From: Streptobacillus moniliformis DSM 12112
GTDB taxonomy: Bacteria > Fusobacteriota > Fusobacteriia > Fusobacteriales > Leptotrichiaceae
Assembly: GCF_000024565.1 (NCBI RefSeq)
Contig: NC_013515.1
Coordinates: 248,001 to 312,000 of the forward strand
DNA length: 64,000 nt
Reading direction: 5' to 3'
Each line of letters begins with the position of its first letter. Position 1 is the stretch's first letter. Under the pieces are notes generated by a model. It was not told where the DNA came from. It ran no database searches and saw only the letters and a list, made by a program, of their open reading frames with translations. Below, piece after piece: positions 16,771 to 26,384 of the stretch. The translations under genes were made by a program, and so were the position numbers.

Positions 16771-17481
16771 ATGAAGGTTATAGAAATTAAGGATTTAGTA
16801 GTTACTTATGATTTAGAACCTGTACTTGAAAATATTAATCTTGAAATAGAAAAAGGAGATTTAATGGCTCTAGTAGGACCAAATGGTGCAGGTAAATCAA
16901 CACTAATTAAAACCATATTAGAGTTTATTAAACCAGTAGTTGGAAATATAAAGGTAAATGGTAAAGAATATAGGCAAGAAAAGAAAAAAATAGCATATGT
17001 TCCACAAAGGGGAAGTGTAGATTGGGACTTCCCTACTACTCTTTTTGATGTAGTTATGATGGGATGTTATGGTAGAGTTGGATTTTTGAAAAAAATACCA
17101 AAAGAAGAAATAGAAAAAGTTAACAATGCAATAAAACAAGTTGAAATGTTGGAATTTAAAGATAGACAAATATCAGAACTTTCTGGAGGACAGCAGCAAA
17201 GAGCATTTCTTGCAAGAGCTTTAGTTCAAGATGCAGAAATATACTTAATGGATGAACCTTTTCAAGGGGTTGATGCTGTTACAGAAAAATCAATAATTAG
17301 AATACTTAAGGAATTGAAAAACCAAGGTAAAACTGTAATAGTAGTGCATCATGATTTGCAAACTGTAGAAGAATACTTTGATAGTGTTACATTTATAAAT
17401 AAAAGTATAGTAACTAGTGGTAGTGTAAAAGATGTATATACTAAAGAAAATATAGAAAAAACATATAGTAGAAATGTTTGA
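16771..17481 (+). CDS. troB: Metal ABC transporter ATP-binding protein, TroB-like
   Basis: 236 residues with Walker A G-P-N-G-A-G-K-S-T (about 36-44), signature L-S-G-G-Q-Q-Q-R (about 137-144), Walker B L-M-D-E-P-F (about 159-164) and switch H-H-D. The pattern Y-V-P-Q-R-G-S-V-D-W-D-F-P is typical of Mn/Zn importer ATPases. It lies 9 nt after troA and overlaps the next gene by 8 nt. Confidence 0.92.
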   Translation: MKVIEIKDLVVTYDLEPVLENINLEIEKGDLMALVGPNGAGKSTLIKTILEFIKPVVGNIKVNGKEYRQEKKKIAYVPQRGSVDWDFPTTLFDVVMMGCYGRVGFLKKIPKEEIEKVNNAIKQVEMLEFKDRQISELSGGQQQRAFLARALVQDAEIYLMDEPFQGVDAVTEKSIIRILKELKNQGKTVIVVHHDLQTVEEYFDSVTFINKSIVTSGSVKDVYTKENIEKTYSRNV

Positions 17482-18373
17482 TATATTATTAAATAGCTAC
17501 ACATTTAAGGTAGTTACTATAGGATGTAGTTTACTTGGAATGATTAGCGCTATTATAGGAACATTTGCTGTTTTAAAAAAAGAAAGTTTACTAGGAGATG
17601 GAGTTGCACATTCTTCTCTTGCTGGTATTTGTATTGCATTTTTGTTAACGGGTAGAAGAGAATTGTTTATACTTTTAATTGGAGCCTTAATAATGGGACT
17701 TATTTGTGTTTTACTTATACATTATATAGGAACTAATTCTAAGGTTAAATTTGATAGTGCAATAGCTTTGATACTTTCTACTTTTTTTGGATTGGGGCTT
17801 GTACTATTAACATATTTAAAAAGGATTCCTGGTGCTAAAAAAGCAGGATTAAGTAATTTCATATTTGGACAGGCTTCGACATTAATATTAAAAGATATAT
17901 ATTTAATAACTGGTGTTGGATTAATATTACTGATACTAGTAATATTTTTTTGGAAACAAATTAAAATAAGTATTTTCGATAAAGAATATGCTAAAACTAT
18001 AGGAATTAATAGTGATAGATATAGATTATTAGTTTCTGTAATGATAGTAATTAATGTAATTATTGGACTTCAAATAGCAGGGGTTGTACTAATGACTGCT
18101 ATGATGATATCTCCTGTAGTTGCAGCAAGACAATGGAGTAATAAATTAAATATTGTAGTTATTCTTTCATCTATTTTCGGAGCTATTTCTGGATTTATTG
18201 GAAGTTTAAGTTCTAGTTTAAATTCTTCATTGCCAACAGGTCCAGTTATAGTGGTTGTATTATCTATATTTGTAATGTTTAGTATGCTCTTTTCTAATAA
18301 AAGAGGGTTAATATATAGATATATTAGTAGAAAAAAATTTGAAAGAGAAATAAAAAGGAAGTGGGCAAGATGA
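17474..18373 (+). CDS. troC: Metal ABC transporter permease, TroC-like (ABC-3 family)
   Basis: 299 residues with about 8-9 membrane helices and the ABC-3 hallmarks: L-L-G-D-G-V-A-H-S-S-L-A-G near the start and the coupling region F-D-K-E-Y-A-K-T-I-G. It ends in a basic tail. Its stop overlaps the start of the next permease (ATGA), so the two permeases are made together and probably form a heterodimer. Confidence 0.9.
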   Translation: MFDILLNSYTFKVVTIGCSLLGMISAIIGTFAVLKKESLLGDGVAHSSLAGICIAFLLTGRRELFILLIGALIMGLICVLLIHYIGTNSKVKFDSAIALILSTFFGLGLVLLTYLKRIPGAKKAGLSNFIFGQASTLILKDIYLITGVGLILLILVIFFWKQIKISIFDKEYAKTIGINSDRYRLLVSVMIVINVIIGLQIAGVVLMTAMMISPVVAARQWSNKLNIVVILSSIFGAISGFIGSLSSSLNSSLPTGPVIVVVLSIFVMFSMLFSNKRGLIYRYISRKKFEREIKRKWAR

Positions 18374-19218
18374 GTTCAAGTTTAATAATACTTACTGTTG
18401 CTATATTAACAGCGATTTCTTGCTCTATATTAGGTGTATTTTTAGTACTTAAAAACATGAGTATGTTAACAGATGCCATCAGTCATACTATATTACTTGG
18501 TATAGTACTTTCCTTTTTCGTTGTAAAAAGTTTAGAATCACCATTACTTGTGTTAGGTGCAACTTTAATGGGACTTGTTACAGTCTATTTAGTTGAACTA
18601 ATTACTAGTTCTAAATTAGTAAAAGAAGATGCTGCTATAGGAGTAGTATTATCTTTTCTATTTTCAATAGCAGTAATTTTAATATCTAAATATACTGCGA
18701 ATGTACATTTAGATATAGATGCTGTATTATTAGGTGAAATAGCATTTGTGCCATTTTATACTATGGATATTTTTGGAATAACTGTTTCAAGAGCCATAGT
18801 CTATGGTCTAATTATATGTATAATAAATATATCATTTGTTACAATATTTTTTAAGGAATTGAAGATATCTATTTTTGATAAAGCATTAGCATTTTCATTG
18901 GGGCTTTATCCTAGTTTGATACATTATCTTTTAATGACATTAGTATCTACAACTTCAGTTATATCATTTGAATCTGTTGGTGCTATGTTATTAATATCAT
19001 TTATGATAGGTCCACCAGTTAGTGCGTATTTAATTTCTAAGGATATAAAGAGCATGATATTTATCAGTATAATTATAGATATAATTGCCTCAACTATAGG
19101 TTATTATATAGCTATATACTTAGATATTTCTATAGCAGGTATGATAGCAGTAGTTATAGGTACAATATTCTTATGTGTATTTATTTATAGAAAAATTACA
19201 AATAAATATTTGATGTAA
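18370..19218 (+). CDS. troD: Metal ABC transporter permease, TroD-like (ABC-3 family)
   Basis: 282 residues, 8-9 helices, with L-T-D-A-I-S-H-T-I-L-L-G and F-D-K-A-L-A-F-S-L-G as in the partner permease. The start is the ATG at 18370, giving a 4-nt ATGA overlap with troC and AGGAAG nine bases before it; a GTG at 18361 abuts that site. It is the last gene of the operon, followed by two terminators. No troR-type repressor gene is next to it. Confidence 0.9.
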   Translation: MSSSLIILTVAILTAISCSILGVFLVLKNMSMLTDAISHTILLGIVLSFFVVKSLESPLLVLGATLMGLVTVYLVELITSSKLVKEDAAIGVVLSFLFSIAVILISKYTANVHLDIDAVLLGEIAFVPFYTMDIFGITVSRAIVYGLIICIINISFVTIFFKELKISIFDKALAFSLGLYPSLIHYLLMTLVSTTSVISFESVGAMLLISFMIGPPVSAYLISKDIKSMIFISIIIDIIASTIGYYIAIYLDISIAGMIAVVIGTIFLCVFIYRKITNKYLM

Positions 19219-19246
19219 ATCCTCTCTAATAAAGAGGATTTTTCTT
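19219..19246 (+). terminator. First terminator after troD
   Basis: ATCCTCT / AGAGGAT stem with T5 (19220-19244). Confidence 0.9.
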
Positions 19247-19247
19247 G

Positions 19248-19285
19248 ATGTTTCTCTGAATTTTACAGAGATCATCTTTTTTTTT
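19248..19285 (+). terminator. Second terminator after troD
   Basis: GATG-TTT-CTCTG / CAGAG-AT-CATC bulged stem followed by nine T. The tandem terminators isolate the phase-variable promoter from the tro operon. Confidence 0.75.
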
Positions 19286-19317
19286 GAAAAAATTTTACAC
19301 ACTCAAATACTTGACTA

Positions 19318-19347
19318 TTGACAAAAGGCGGGGGGGGGGGTTATAAT
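19318..19347 (+). promoter_or_regulatory. Phase-variable promoter 2: poly-G spacer (G11) before the giant adhesin operon
   Basis: Perfect TTGACA (19318-19323), AAAAGGC, eleven G (19330-19340), T, perfect TATAAT (19342-19347); the spacer is 18 nt. One fewer G gives the optimal 17. It drives the 180-residue exported protein and the 2092-residue trimeric autotransporter. Confidence 0.85.
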
Positions 19348-19395
19348 TATATAACAATTTTAAAATTATAAATAAAACAGAAAGGAAGGGGGCAT

Positions 19396-19419
19396 AAATA
19401 TAGAATTTAACCTATATTT
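19396..19419 (+). other. Stem-loop between Shine-Dalgarno and start codon
   Basis: AAATATAG / CTATATTT perfect 8-bp stem with an 8-nt loop. The purine-rich ribosome site AAAGGAAGGGGG (19381-19392) lies before it and the start codon (19430) after it. Without folding the site is 37 nt from the ATG; with the stem formed it is effectively about 13. Confidence 0.55.
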
Positions 19420-19429
19420 TATATGATTT

Positions 19430-19972
19430 ATGAGAAAAATATTAAACAAATCTAATTTTATATGGATCTTAATATTGATTATAGGAATTAATACATTTTC
19501 TGAAAATAAAGATTATTATGATAAGATAATAAATCAGAGATTAAGTGTCATAACTGGTATGAAAGAATTGTATTCTAAAAAAACAAATTTTGATATTTTA
19601 GCAAATGTAATATCAGCAGATGAAATTTTAAGACAAATTCCTAAATATGAAGATAAAAAAATAAATAATCTACATTTATACTTTCCAGATTTAGATTATT
19701 TAGACAAATATATAGAAGATGTTTCAAAAAGAGCTAAGAATATAAGTATATATTTATTTGATTTAAAGACTGATGATAAATATATGAAAAATAGGGATTA
19801 TATAACTTATGAATTGAAAAAAATTAATAAAAAAATAGATAAATTAGATAATGTAAAGATTTTTAAAATTAAAGTATCAGAAAAAGATTTATCTGAAATA
19901 TTTTTGGAAAGTTTAACAGAAGAAAATGTAAATATAGATTATTTTAATAAATACATTAAGGAAAAAATGTAA
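19430..19972 (+). CDS. Exported protein of unknown function, co-transcribed with the giant adhesin
   Basis: 180 residues with a clear signal peptide (hydrophobic residues 9-23, I-N-T-F-S-E cleavage region). The rest is charged, lysine-rich and largely helical, with no recognised family and no Cys. It sits between the poly-G promoter and the adhesin gene, which follows after 27 nt, so both are switched together. An assembly or accessory role for the adhesin, like the separate helper genes of some trimeric autotransporters, is a plausible guess only. Confidence 0.65.
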   Translation: MRKILNKSNFIWILILIIGINTFSENKDYYDKIINQRLSVITGMKELYSKKTNFDILANVISADEILRQIPKYEDKKINNLHLYFPDLDYLDKYIEDVSKRAKNISIYLFDLKTDDKYMKNRDYITYELKKINKKIDKLDNVKIFKIKVSEKDLSEIFLESLTEENVNIDYFNKYIKEKM

Positions 19973-19999
19973 CAAAAGAAAAAGGAATGAAGAAAAGGA

Positions 20000-22900
20000 A
20001 TGAGAAATATTAAGATACAAAAGGTTGAAAAGTTTTTAAAAAGTTCTTTAAAGAATAAGATAAGTGTAAATGATAAGACAGTTATAAAATACATTATGCT
20101 TGGATTTATAGGACTATCAGCAATGTCTTATGGTTCTTGGTTATCAATAAATGATAATACTGGAGCAGCTGGATCAGATGGTGGTGGAAGTAACACGACT
20201 CATGGTTCGGATAATCAAAAAAATAATACAATATTAGCATTATATGATAATTCGTATAATACTTCAAGTTCAGTAATAATAGGAGCAGGTGGAAAAACTT
20301 ATGGTAAGGGTTCAGAAAATGTAGTAATAGGATTTAATGCAAAATCTGAAAAACAACAAAATGTGGTAATAGGTGCTAATACTAAATCGGATTTACAAAA
20401 TTCTGTAATTCTTGGAAATAAGTCTTATGTTTATAAAGATCATTTTGGTATAACAAACTATATACAAGATAGTGATGGTCAAGGAGTTGCTGTAGGTAAC
20501 TCTGTATTTTCAACTGCACAAGCAACATCTATAGGGAATAATACATATGCTATAGGAAGATCATCTATAGCTATAGGTAATGATGATATATCAGCATATG
20601 AAAATAAAGTTACTCAACATGATTATGATAGTTATTTCAAAAAACTTTATGAAAAGATAGATAAAGATGGAACTCTATATGGTTACGGAAGTAATAATAA
20701 AACAGATGCAAGTAAACATAAATGGTCGCCAACACTAGCACAAGGACATGGATCAATAGCCATAGGTTCTCGTTCTATAGCCTATGCTGATGGTTCAACA
20801 GCACTAGGGACACTTGCTTATGCACTTAAAAAAGGATCTACAGCAGTTGGAACATTAACAAGAGCAGAAGGAGAAGGAGCTATAGCATTAGGAAGAGAAA
20901 CTAATGTATTTTCAGATAATGCTATAGCATCAGGTAATAAGACATTAGTTCTAAAAGAAGGTGGAGCTGCTTATGGATTATCAGCTATTTCAGGTGGTGA
21001 AAATTCAATAGCAATAGGAACAGATGTTTATTCTAATGTTGATTATGATTATGATAATAGTAATATAGTATTAGGTGGAAATCAAAAAAAAATAGAAACA
21101 GGTTTATTTGGAAATATAAATAAATATGATGATCAAGGTTCAAGTAATGATGAAACAAAAAGAGGTTTATATGGATTTGATTTAAATGGAGTTGCTAAAA
21201 CTATAATAGGTCTTGGACAAGATAATCCACCTGGTAATGTAAGTGGAGCTAAAAAAGGAGATTATTTAAACAGTGGAACATACTTTAGTCAATACAAAAG
21301 CTATATAGATGGATTAGAAAGTGGATTAAGTAATGCAATAACTAAAGACAATAAACAATCAACAAATTCAATTACTATAAAAAAAGAAGAAAAAAATGGA
21401 GTAAAGGATGTAGCTAAAAGCAAAGGTAAAAATGCAATAGTTATAGGGAGTAAATCAGGAGCATTTGGGGATAATGGGATAGCCTTAGGAAGAGGGTCAT
21501 TTTCACTTGAAAATAACTCTATTGCAATAGGTTCATATTCTTATGCAAAATCAAAGAATGCTATTGCACTTGGTATAGTCTCAAGAGCTTTAGGTGAAGG
21601 TTCTATTGCTTTTGGTAATGGTGCTGGAGTAGATATAGAAGGTAAGAACTCTATGGTCTATGGTCATGGTTCAGTAGCATATGCTCCTAATTCAATAATA
21701 CTTGGAATAAATTCTCGTGTTTGGGGAGATAAGAATAAAGGAGATTCCATTATAATAGGTAATGATGCTAGTATAGATGAATTAAAAGAAAATGGAACTG
21801 TAAAAAAAGGTCATAATGGAAAATCAGTATTAGCATTAGGAAATAAAACTAATGCAACACTTGATAACTCAGTAGCACTTGGATATCTTTCAGCAACAGA
21901 TTATACACAAGAGGATTTAAATAAAGCAGGATATACTGCAAAAGGATCATACTCTATACCAACATCAGCAAAGGTTGGAGTAATATCAGTAGGTAAAAAA
22001 GGTAATGAAAGAAGAATAATTAATGTTGCTTCAGGATATAGGGATTCTGATGCAGTTAATGTTGCCCAACTTAGGACACTTGAAGATAGAATAGATGGGG
22101 CAACAGAAGAAGTAGATGATAAGATTAGATATTTCTCTGTAAATACAGAAAATGATTTAACGACTTTAGTTAAGAAGAAAATAGACTATAAGAACTATGT
22201 TAAATTAAAAACACAAATGTTAACAATAGAAGCCAGAAAAGAAAATGGTGAAACAATAAATGATACAAACATTAGGGAATTAAAAAGTAAGTTAGATAAA
22301 TTAGAAAAAGATAGTGGTATAACAGATAAAGCTACTGAAATTAAAGCATTAGGAGAAATTAAAGACGCGAAATATCAAACTGGTAATAAGTTTGACTTTG
22401 ATAAATACATAAGTGCATTAGAGAAGGCAAAACAAGAGGATTCAACTAATGAAAGAATTGAAAGTGTATTAACAGATGATGAAAAGACCAAATTAACATC
22501 AAATAATTTCTCTAATGAGGGAGCAAAAGGTAAAAATTCTATAGCTATAGGATATATGGCAAAAACAGAAGATGCTGCAGAAAATGCTATAGCAATAGGA
22601 CATGGTGCAAAAGCAACAGTTAAGGATAGTATAGTATTAGGAAGTGGTTCTAAAAATATAGCAGATATAACAAAATCAGGGTATGATATTACTACAAAAA
22701 CAAGTTCTACTTCAATGGATTCAACATGGAAACCAACTAATGGAGAATTTGCTATAGGAGATGGAACTAATAAAACTAGAAGAATAACAGGAGTAGCTGC
22801 AGGGGATAAAGACACTGATGTTGTAAATGTGGCTCAACTTAAAAAAGCAACTTCAGGATTATTAAATGATAAATTTTTAAAGTTTGTTGGAAATGATGGT

Positions 22901-25900
22901 AAAGAGGCTAAAATTAAATTAGGAGAAACACTTAATATTAAAGGTGAAGGTAATGTAACTAAAACAGCAGGAGATAATATAAGGGTAAGTAAGGCAGATG
23001 ATAGTACATTAACTATAGGGTTATCAGAAGAATTGAAGAATATAAGCACGATAACAACTAAAACTAATGCAAATAACGAACAAACAACATTATCTCAAAC
23101 AGGTCTTAAAGTTACTGGAAATAATGATAAACAAATATCAGTTACATCTGAAAATATAGAAGTAAAAAATAGTACAGATAAGACAACATTAACAGCAGGT
23201 GAATTAAAAATCACAGATAAAGATGGAAATGATGATAAACAAACAAATAAGCTGACTAAAACTTCTATAACTTTAACAGATAAGAATAACAATAAAGAAG
23301 ATACAAATAAAATAACAGCAGATAAAAGTGAAATAACTAATAAAGCTGGAGATAAAACAACTATTACAGCTGATGAAATATCAGTATCAAATGGAAATGA
23401 TAAAGTAGAAATTACTAAAAAATCCATAACTGGAGTAACTACTATTGGAAAAAATGATAATAATAGGCTAGTATTTAATAATGGTAATTCAGGAACTGCA
23501 ATGTTAAAAGTTGATGGTAAAGAACTAACATTTACTAAATCAGGAGAACATATAAAGATATCAAATGTTGCAAATGGAATATCTGATAATGATGCTGTAA
23601 ATGTATCACAACTTAAAAAGTATGTAGATGCCTTAGGTGGAAATGCTAAAATAGATGATAAAGGTAATGTTACAGGACCTACATATAAATTAAAAGTAGG
23701 AGCTACAACAAATGGAACAAATGATGCTACAAAAGATTATAATACTGTAGGAGATGCTTTAAAAGCTTTAGATGATGCTATAGGTAACTCATCAAAAAAT
23801 ATAACAGATCTTACTAACAAACAAATATCATTCCAAGGTAATGGTGGAGATACAGATAAAGTAAGTAAAAAGCTAGGAGAAACTTTAAAAATACAAGGTG
23901 AAGGAAATGTTAGTGGAAATACAGCCAAAGATAATATTAAAGTTGAGAAAAATAAAGATAGTGATGGCTTAGACATTAAACTAGCTGAAGATTTAAAGAA
24001 TTTAAATAGTATAGAAACTAAAGAAGCAGGTGGAAAGAAAACAAAAATCACAACAGATGGTGTTGAGGTTACAAGTGATAAAGGTAAAGCTAACCTAACA
24101 GCAGATAAGCTAACATTTGGACCAAAAGATGATAAATCAACTGATAAAACAAGTACATCAATAGGAAAAGATGGAATAACATTAAAAAGCAAAGATGGAA
24201 AAGATTCAGTATCAATAAAACCAAGCAATGATACTGATGGTGGAATAATAGAAGTTAAATCTAAAGATGGAAATTCAAGTATTAAAATAGATGGAGAAAA
24301 AGGTTCTATTACTGGACTTAAAGACATATCACCTAATGAAACAGATGGAAGTATAGCAGTTAACAAAAATTATGTAGATAACCAAATAAAGGCAATAGCT
24401 AATGGACCATTTGAGTATGAAACATCAAATGGAGAAAAAGTAGTAAGAGGACAAGATAATAAACTGTATAAAGAGGAAGACTTAAACAAACATTACTATG
24501 ATGAAAAAGAGCAAAAATATAAACCTAAAAACAATGGAAATGGGCAACAGAATGGACCAACTCCATTAGAAAACAAAGATGTAACAGTAAATGTAATGCC
24601 TAAGAATGGAACACCAATATCAATAGGAAATGTGGCAAGTATTCTAGGAGAAGAAGCAACTACAACATCAGATAAAGCTGCTGAAAAAGTTAAAGAACTA
24701 ATTGATAATACAAATAAATTATATGAAAATAATAAAAACAAAGTAGCAACAGGAACAGACATATTAGCCTTAGCCAAAGCAGGAATAAGCTTTGAAGGAA
24801 ATACAGGTTCAGGAGATAAAATTCATAGAAACCTAGGAGAACAAGTAACTATTAAAGGTGAAGGAACAGATGGTAAGAATAACTTTACTAGTGCAAGTGG
24901 AAACATACAAGTTAAATCAGATAAAGATAAAGGAGAATTAACAGTAAAACTATCAGATAAGCTAACTAACATGACTTCATTTGAAACAAAAGAATTAGAT
25001 GATAAGATTAAATCTAAAGTTAAACTAGATAAAGAAGGACTAACTACAATTAATAAGACAGATGATAATAAATACATAATGTCTAAAACAGGACCAAAAG
25101 GAACTGAAATAGGTAAATATGATGTTAATCCATTAATGAATGGTAATAATAAAGCTCAACCAACTACAAGTGCCAAATATACATTAGAAGGAACAACAAT
25201 AAAAGATGATAAAGGAAGTTCTAACCTAACATCAAATACATTAACTTTAAAAGATAAAGATGATAAACAAAGAATAACATTAGATAATAAAGGTGATACT
25301 CCAACTATTTCTTTATCAAATAAAGAAGGAGAAGAAACAGTTAAAATAGATGGAGGAGATGGAAAAGATAAAGAACCAACAATATCATTTAAAGTAGATA
25401 AAGATAAAGGATTAGGAGTAGTAAAAGGTTTAAGAGATCTAACAGATAATGATCCAGGACATTATGCAGTAAATAAGAGATATGTGGATAATAAATTAAA
25501 TGTAGCCTTAGGAGGGGTAGCAAATGCAATAGCAGTAGCAAGTATACCACAGATAAATGGAAAGGGACATAATATAGGAGCATCATATGGATATTATGAA
25601 GGACATTCAGCCTTTGCATTAGGGTTAAGTGGAATAAATGAAAGAGGAAATGTATTATATAAGGCAAACTTATCATTAAATACAAGAGGAAATGTAGGTA
25701 TAGGAGCAGGGATAGGATATCAGTTTGGAGGAGATAGAGTTAATACAAGTAAAGATAATATAATAATAGATAATTCATTAGGTGAATTAGATGGAATAAA
25801 TAAGAAGTTAGAAGAACAGAATAATAAACTAATTGCACAAAATAATAAGTTAAATGAGAAAAGAGGAGATTTAAGTAAGGAATTAAAAGAACTTAAAGAT

Positions 25901-26278
25901 AAGATAAGTGTAATAGAAAAAATTAAGATGAATGAAGATGACTTATACACACTAGATGGATATAGATTAGGTATACATGAGCTAACAAAGAGCCAAGAAG
26001 AGATGTTAATGAATATAGTAAGAGAGTTAAATGAGAACTATAAGAATAGGAAGATATATATAACAGGATATACAGATAATGTATCAGGAGAGGATTTAAA
26101 TCTTGAGTTAGGTTTAAAGAGAGCAAATGTAGTAGCAAAGAAACTAAGAGAGTTAGGCTTAGATATGAGTATATCAATAAGGAAGGTAAGTTCATCAGGA
26201 TATAATAACATAGTGGAAACAAACAAGAGTTCAAATGGAAGGTCTTCTAATAGAAGGGTAGAAATTGAATTAAGATAG
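20000..26278 (+). CDS. Giant trimeric autotransporter adhesin (YadA-like) with C-terminal OmpA domain
   Basis: 2092 residues. A long basic leader with a hydrophobic segment at about 33-50 acts as extended signal peptide. Residues about 75-670 hold many S-I-A-I-G / S-V-A-L-G head repeats. Neck motifs (V-N-V-A-Q-L or V-N-V-S-Q-L) occur at about 680, 940 and 1195, and similar V-N-K-x-Y-V-D elements at about 1453 and 1822, split by long D/K/T-rich stalk repeats. The YadA anchor (about 1830-1910) is followed, unusually, by a coiled coil (about 1930-1976) and an OmpA-like domain (about 1985-2090) with the peptidoglycan-binding Asp (G-Y-T-D) and Arg (L-K-R-A). It probably acts in adhesion at the cell surface. 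Expression should vary with the poly-G promoter. The Shine-Dalgarno before 20000 is poorly spaced. Confidence 0.92.
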   Translation: MRNIKIQKVEKFLKSSLKNKISVNDKTVIKYIMLGFIGLSAMSYGSWLSINDNTGAAGSDGGGSNTTHGSDNQKNNTILALYDNSYNTSSSVIIGAGGKTYGKGSENVVIGFNAKSEKQQNVVIGANTKSDLQNSVILGNKSYVYKDHFGITNYIQDSDGQGVAVGNSVFSTAQATSIGNNTYAIGRSSIAIGNDDISAYENKVTQHDYDSYFKKLYEKIDKDGTLYGYGSNNKTDASKHKWSPTLAQGHGSIAIGSRSIAYADGSTALGTLAYALKKGSTAVGTLTRAEGEGAIALGRETNVFSDNAIASGNKTLVLKEGGAAYGLSAISGGENSIAIGTDVYSNVDYDYDNSNIVLGGNQKKIETGLFGNINKYDDQGSSNDETKRGLYGFDLNGVAKTIIGLGQDNPPGNVSGAKKGDYLNSGTYFSQYKSYIDGLESGLSNAITKDNKQSTNSITIKKEEKNGVKDVAKSKGKNAIVIGSKSGAFGDNGIALGRGSFSLENNSIAIGSYSYAKSKNAIALGIVSRALGEGSIAFGNGAGVDIEGKNSMVYGHGSVAYAPNSIILGINSRVWGDKNKGDSIIIGNDASIDELKENGTVKKGHNGKSVLALGNKTNATLDNSVALGYLSATDYTQEDLNKAGYTAKGSYSIPTSAKVGVISVGKKGNERRIINVASGYRDSDAVNVAQLRTLEDRIDGATEEVDDKIRYFSVNTENDLTTLVKKKIDYKNYVKLKTQMLTIEARKENGETINDTNIRELKSKLDKLEKDSGITDKATEIKALGEIKDAKYQTGNKFDFDKYISALEKAKQEDSTNERIESVLTDDEKTKLTSNNFSNEGAKGKNSIAIGYMAKTEDAAENAIAIGHGAKATVKDSIVLGSGSKNIADITKSGYDITTKTSSTSMDSTWKPTNGEFAIGDGTNKTRRITGVAAGDKDTDVVNVAQLKKATSGLLNDKFLKFVGNDGKEAKIKLGETLNIKGEGNVTKTAGDNIRVSKADDSTLTIGLSEELKNISTITTKTNANNEQTTLSQTGLKVTGNNDKQISVTSENIEVKNSTDKTTLTAGELKITDKDGNDDKQTNKLTKTSITLTDKNNNKEDTNKITADKSEITNKAGDKTTITADEISVSNGNDKVEITKKSITGVTTIGKNDNNRLVFNNGNSGTAMLKVDGKELTFTKSGEHIKISNVANGISDNDAVNVSQLKKYVDALGGNAKIDDKGNVTGPTYKLKVGATTNGTNDATKDYNTVGDALKALDDAIGNSSKNITDLTNKQISFQGNGGDTDKVSKKLGETLKIQGEGNVSGNTAKDNIKVEKNKDSDGLDIKLAEDLKNLNSIETKEAGGKKTKITTDGVEVTSDKGKANLTADKLTFGPKDDKSTDKTSTSIGKDGITLKSKDGKDSVSIKPSNDTDGGIIEVKSKDGNSSIKIDGEKGSITGLKDISPNETDGSIAVNKNYVDNQIKAIANGPFEYETSNGEKVVRGQDNKLYKEEDLNKHYYDEKEQKYKPKNNGNGQQNGPTPLENKDVTVNVMPKNGTPISIGNVASILGEEATTTSDKAAEKVKELIDNTNKLYENNKNKVATGTDILALAKAGISFEGNTGSGDKIHRNLGEQVTIKGEGTDGKNNFTSASGNIQVKSDKDKGELTVKLSDKLTNMTSFETKELDDKIKSKVKLDKEGLTTINKTDDNKYIMSKTGPKGTEIGKYDVNPLMNGNNKAQPTTSAKYTLEGTTIKDDKGSSNLTSNTLTLKDKDDKQRITLDNKGDTPTISLSNKEGEETVKIDGGDGKDKEPTISFKVDKDKGLGVVKGLRDLTDNDPGHYAVNKRYVDNKLNVALGGVANAIAVASIPQINGKGHNIGASYGYYEGHSAFALGLSGINERGNVLYKANLSLNTRGNVGIGAGIGYQFGGDRVNTSKDNIIIDNSLGELDGINKKLEEQNNKLIAQNNKLNEKRGDLSKELKELKDKISVIEKIKMNEDDLYTLDGYRLGIHELTKSQEEMLMNIVRELNENYKNRKIYITGYTDNVSGEDLNLELGLKRANVVAKKLRELGLDMSISIRKVSSSGYNNIVETNKSSNGRSSNRRVEIELR

Positions 26279-26286
26279 TATAGTAG

Positions 26287-26327
26287 AAGGATTGATTTCT
26301 TTAAAAATGAGAAATTAATCCTTTTTT
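26287..26327 (+). terminator. Terminator after the giant adhesin
   Basis: AAGGATT-G-ATTTCT / AGAAAT-T-AATCCTT long stem followed by T6. Confidence 0.88.
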
Positions 26328-26384
26328 ATATACAATAAAATATTTGTATTGTATAACTTTCTGAAAATTTACATGTATAAGATA

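Noticed and set aside
22375-26234. Long minus-strand frames (up to 209 codons) opposite the giant adhesin
   Set aside because: Shadows of repetitive, stop-poor adhesin codons; Leu/Ser/Phe-rich products with no start signals.
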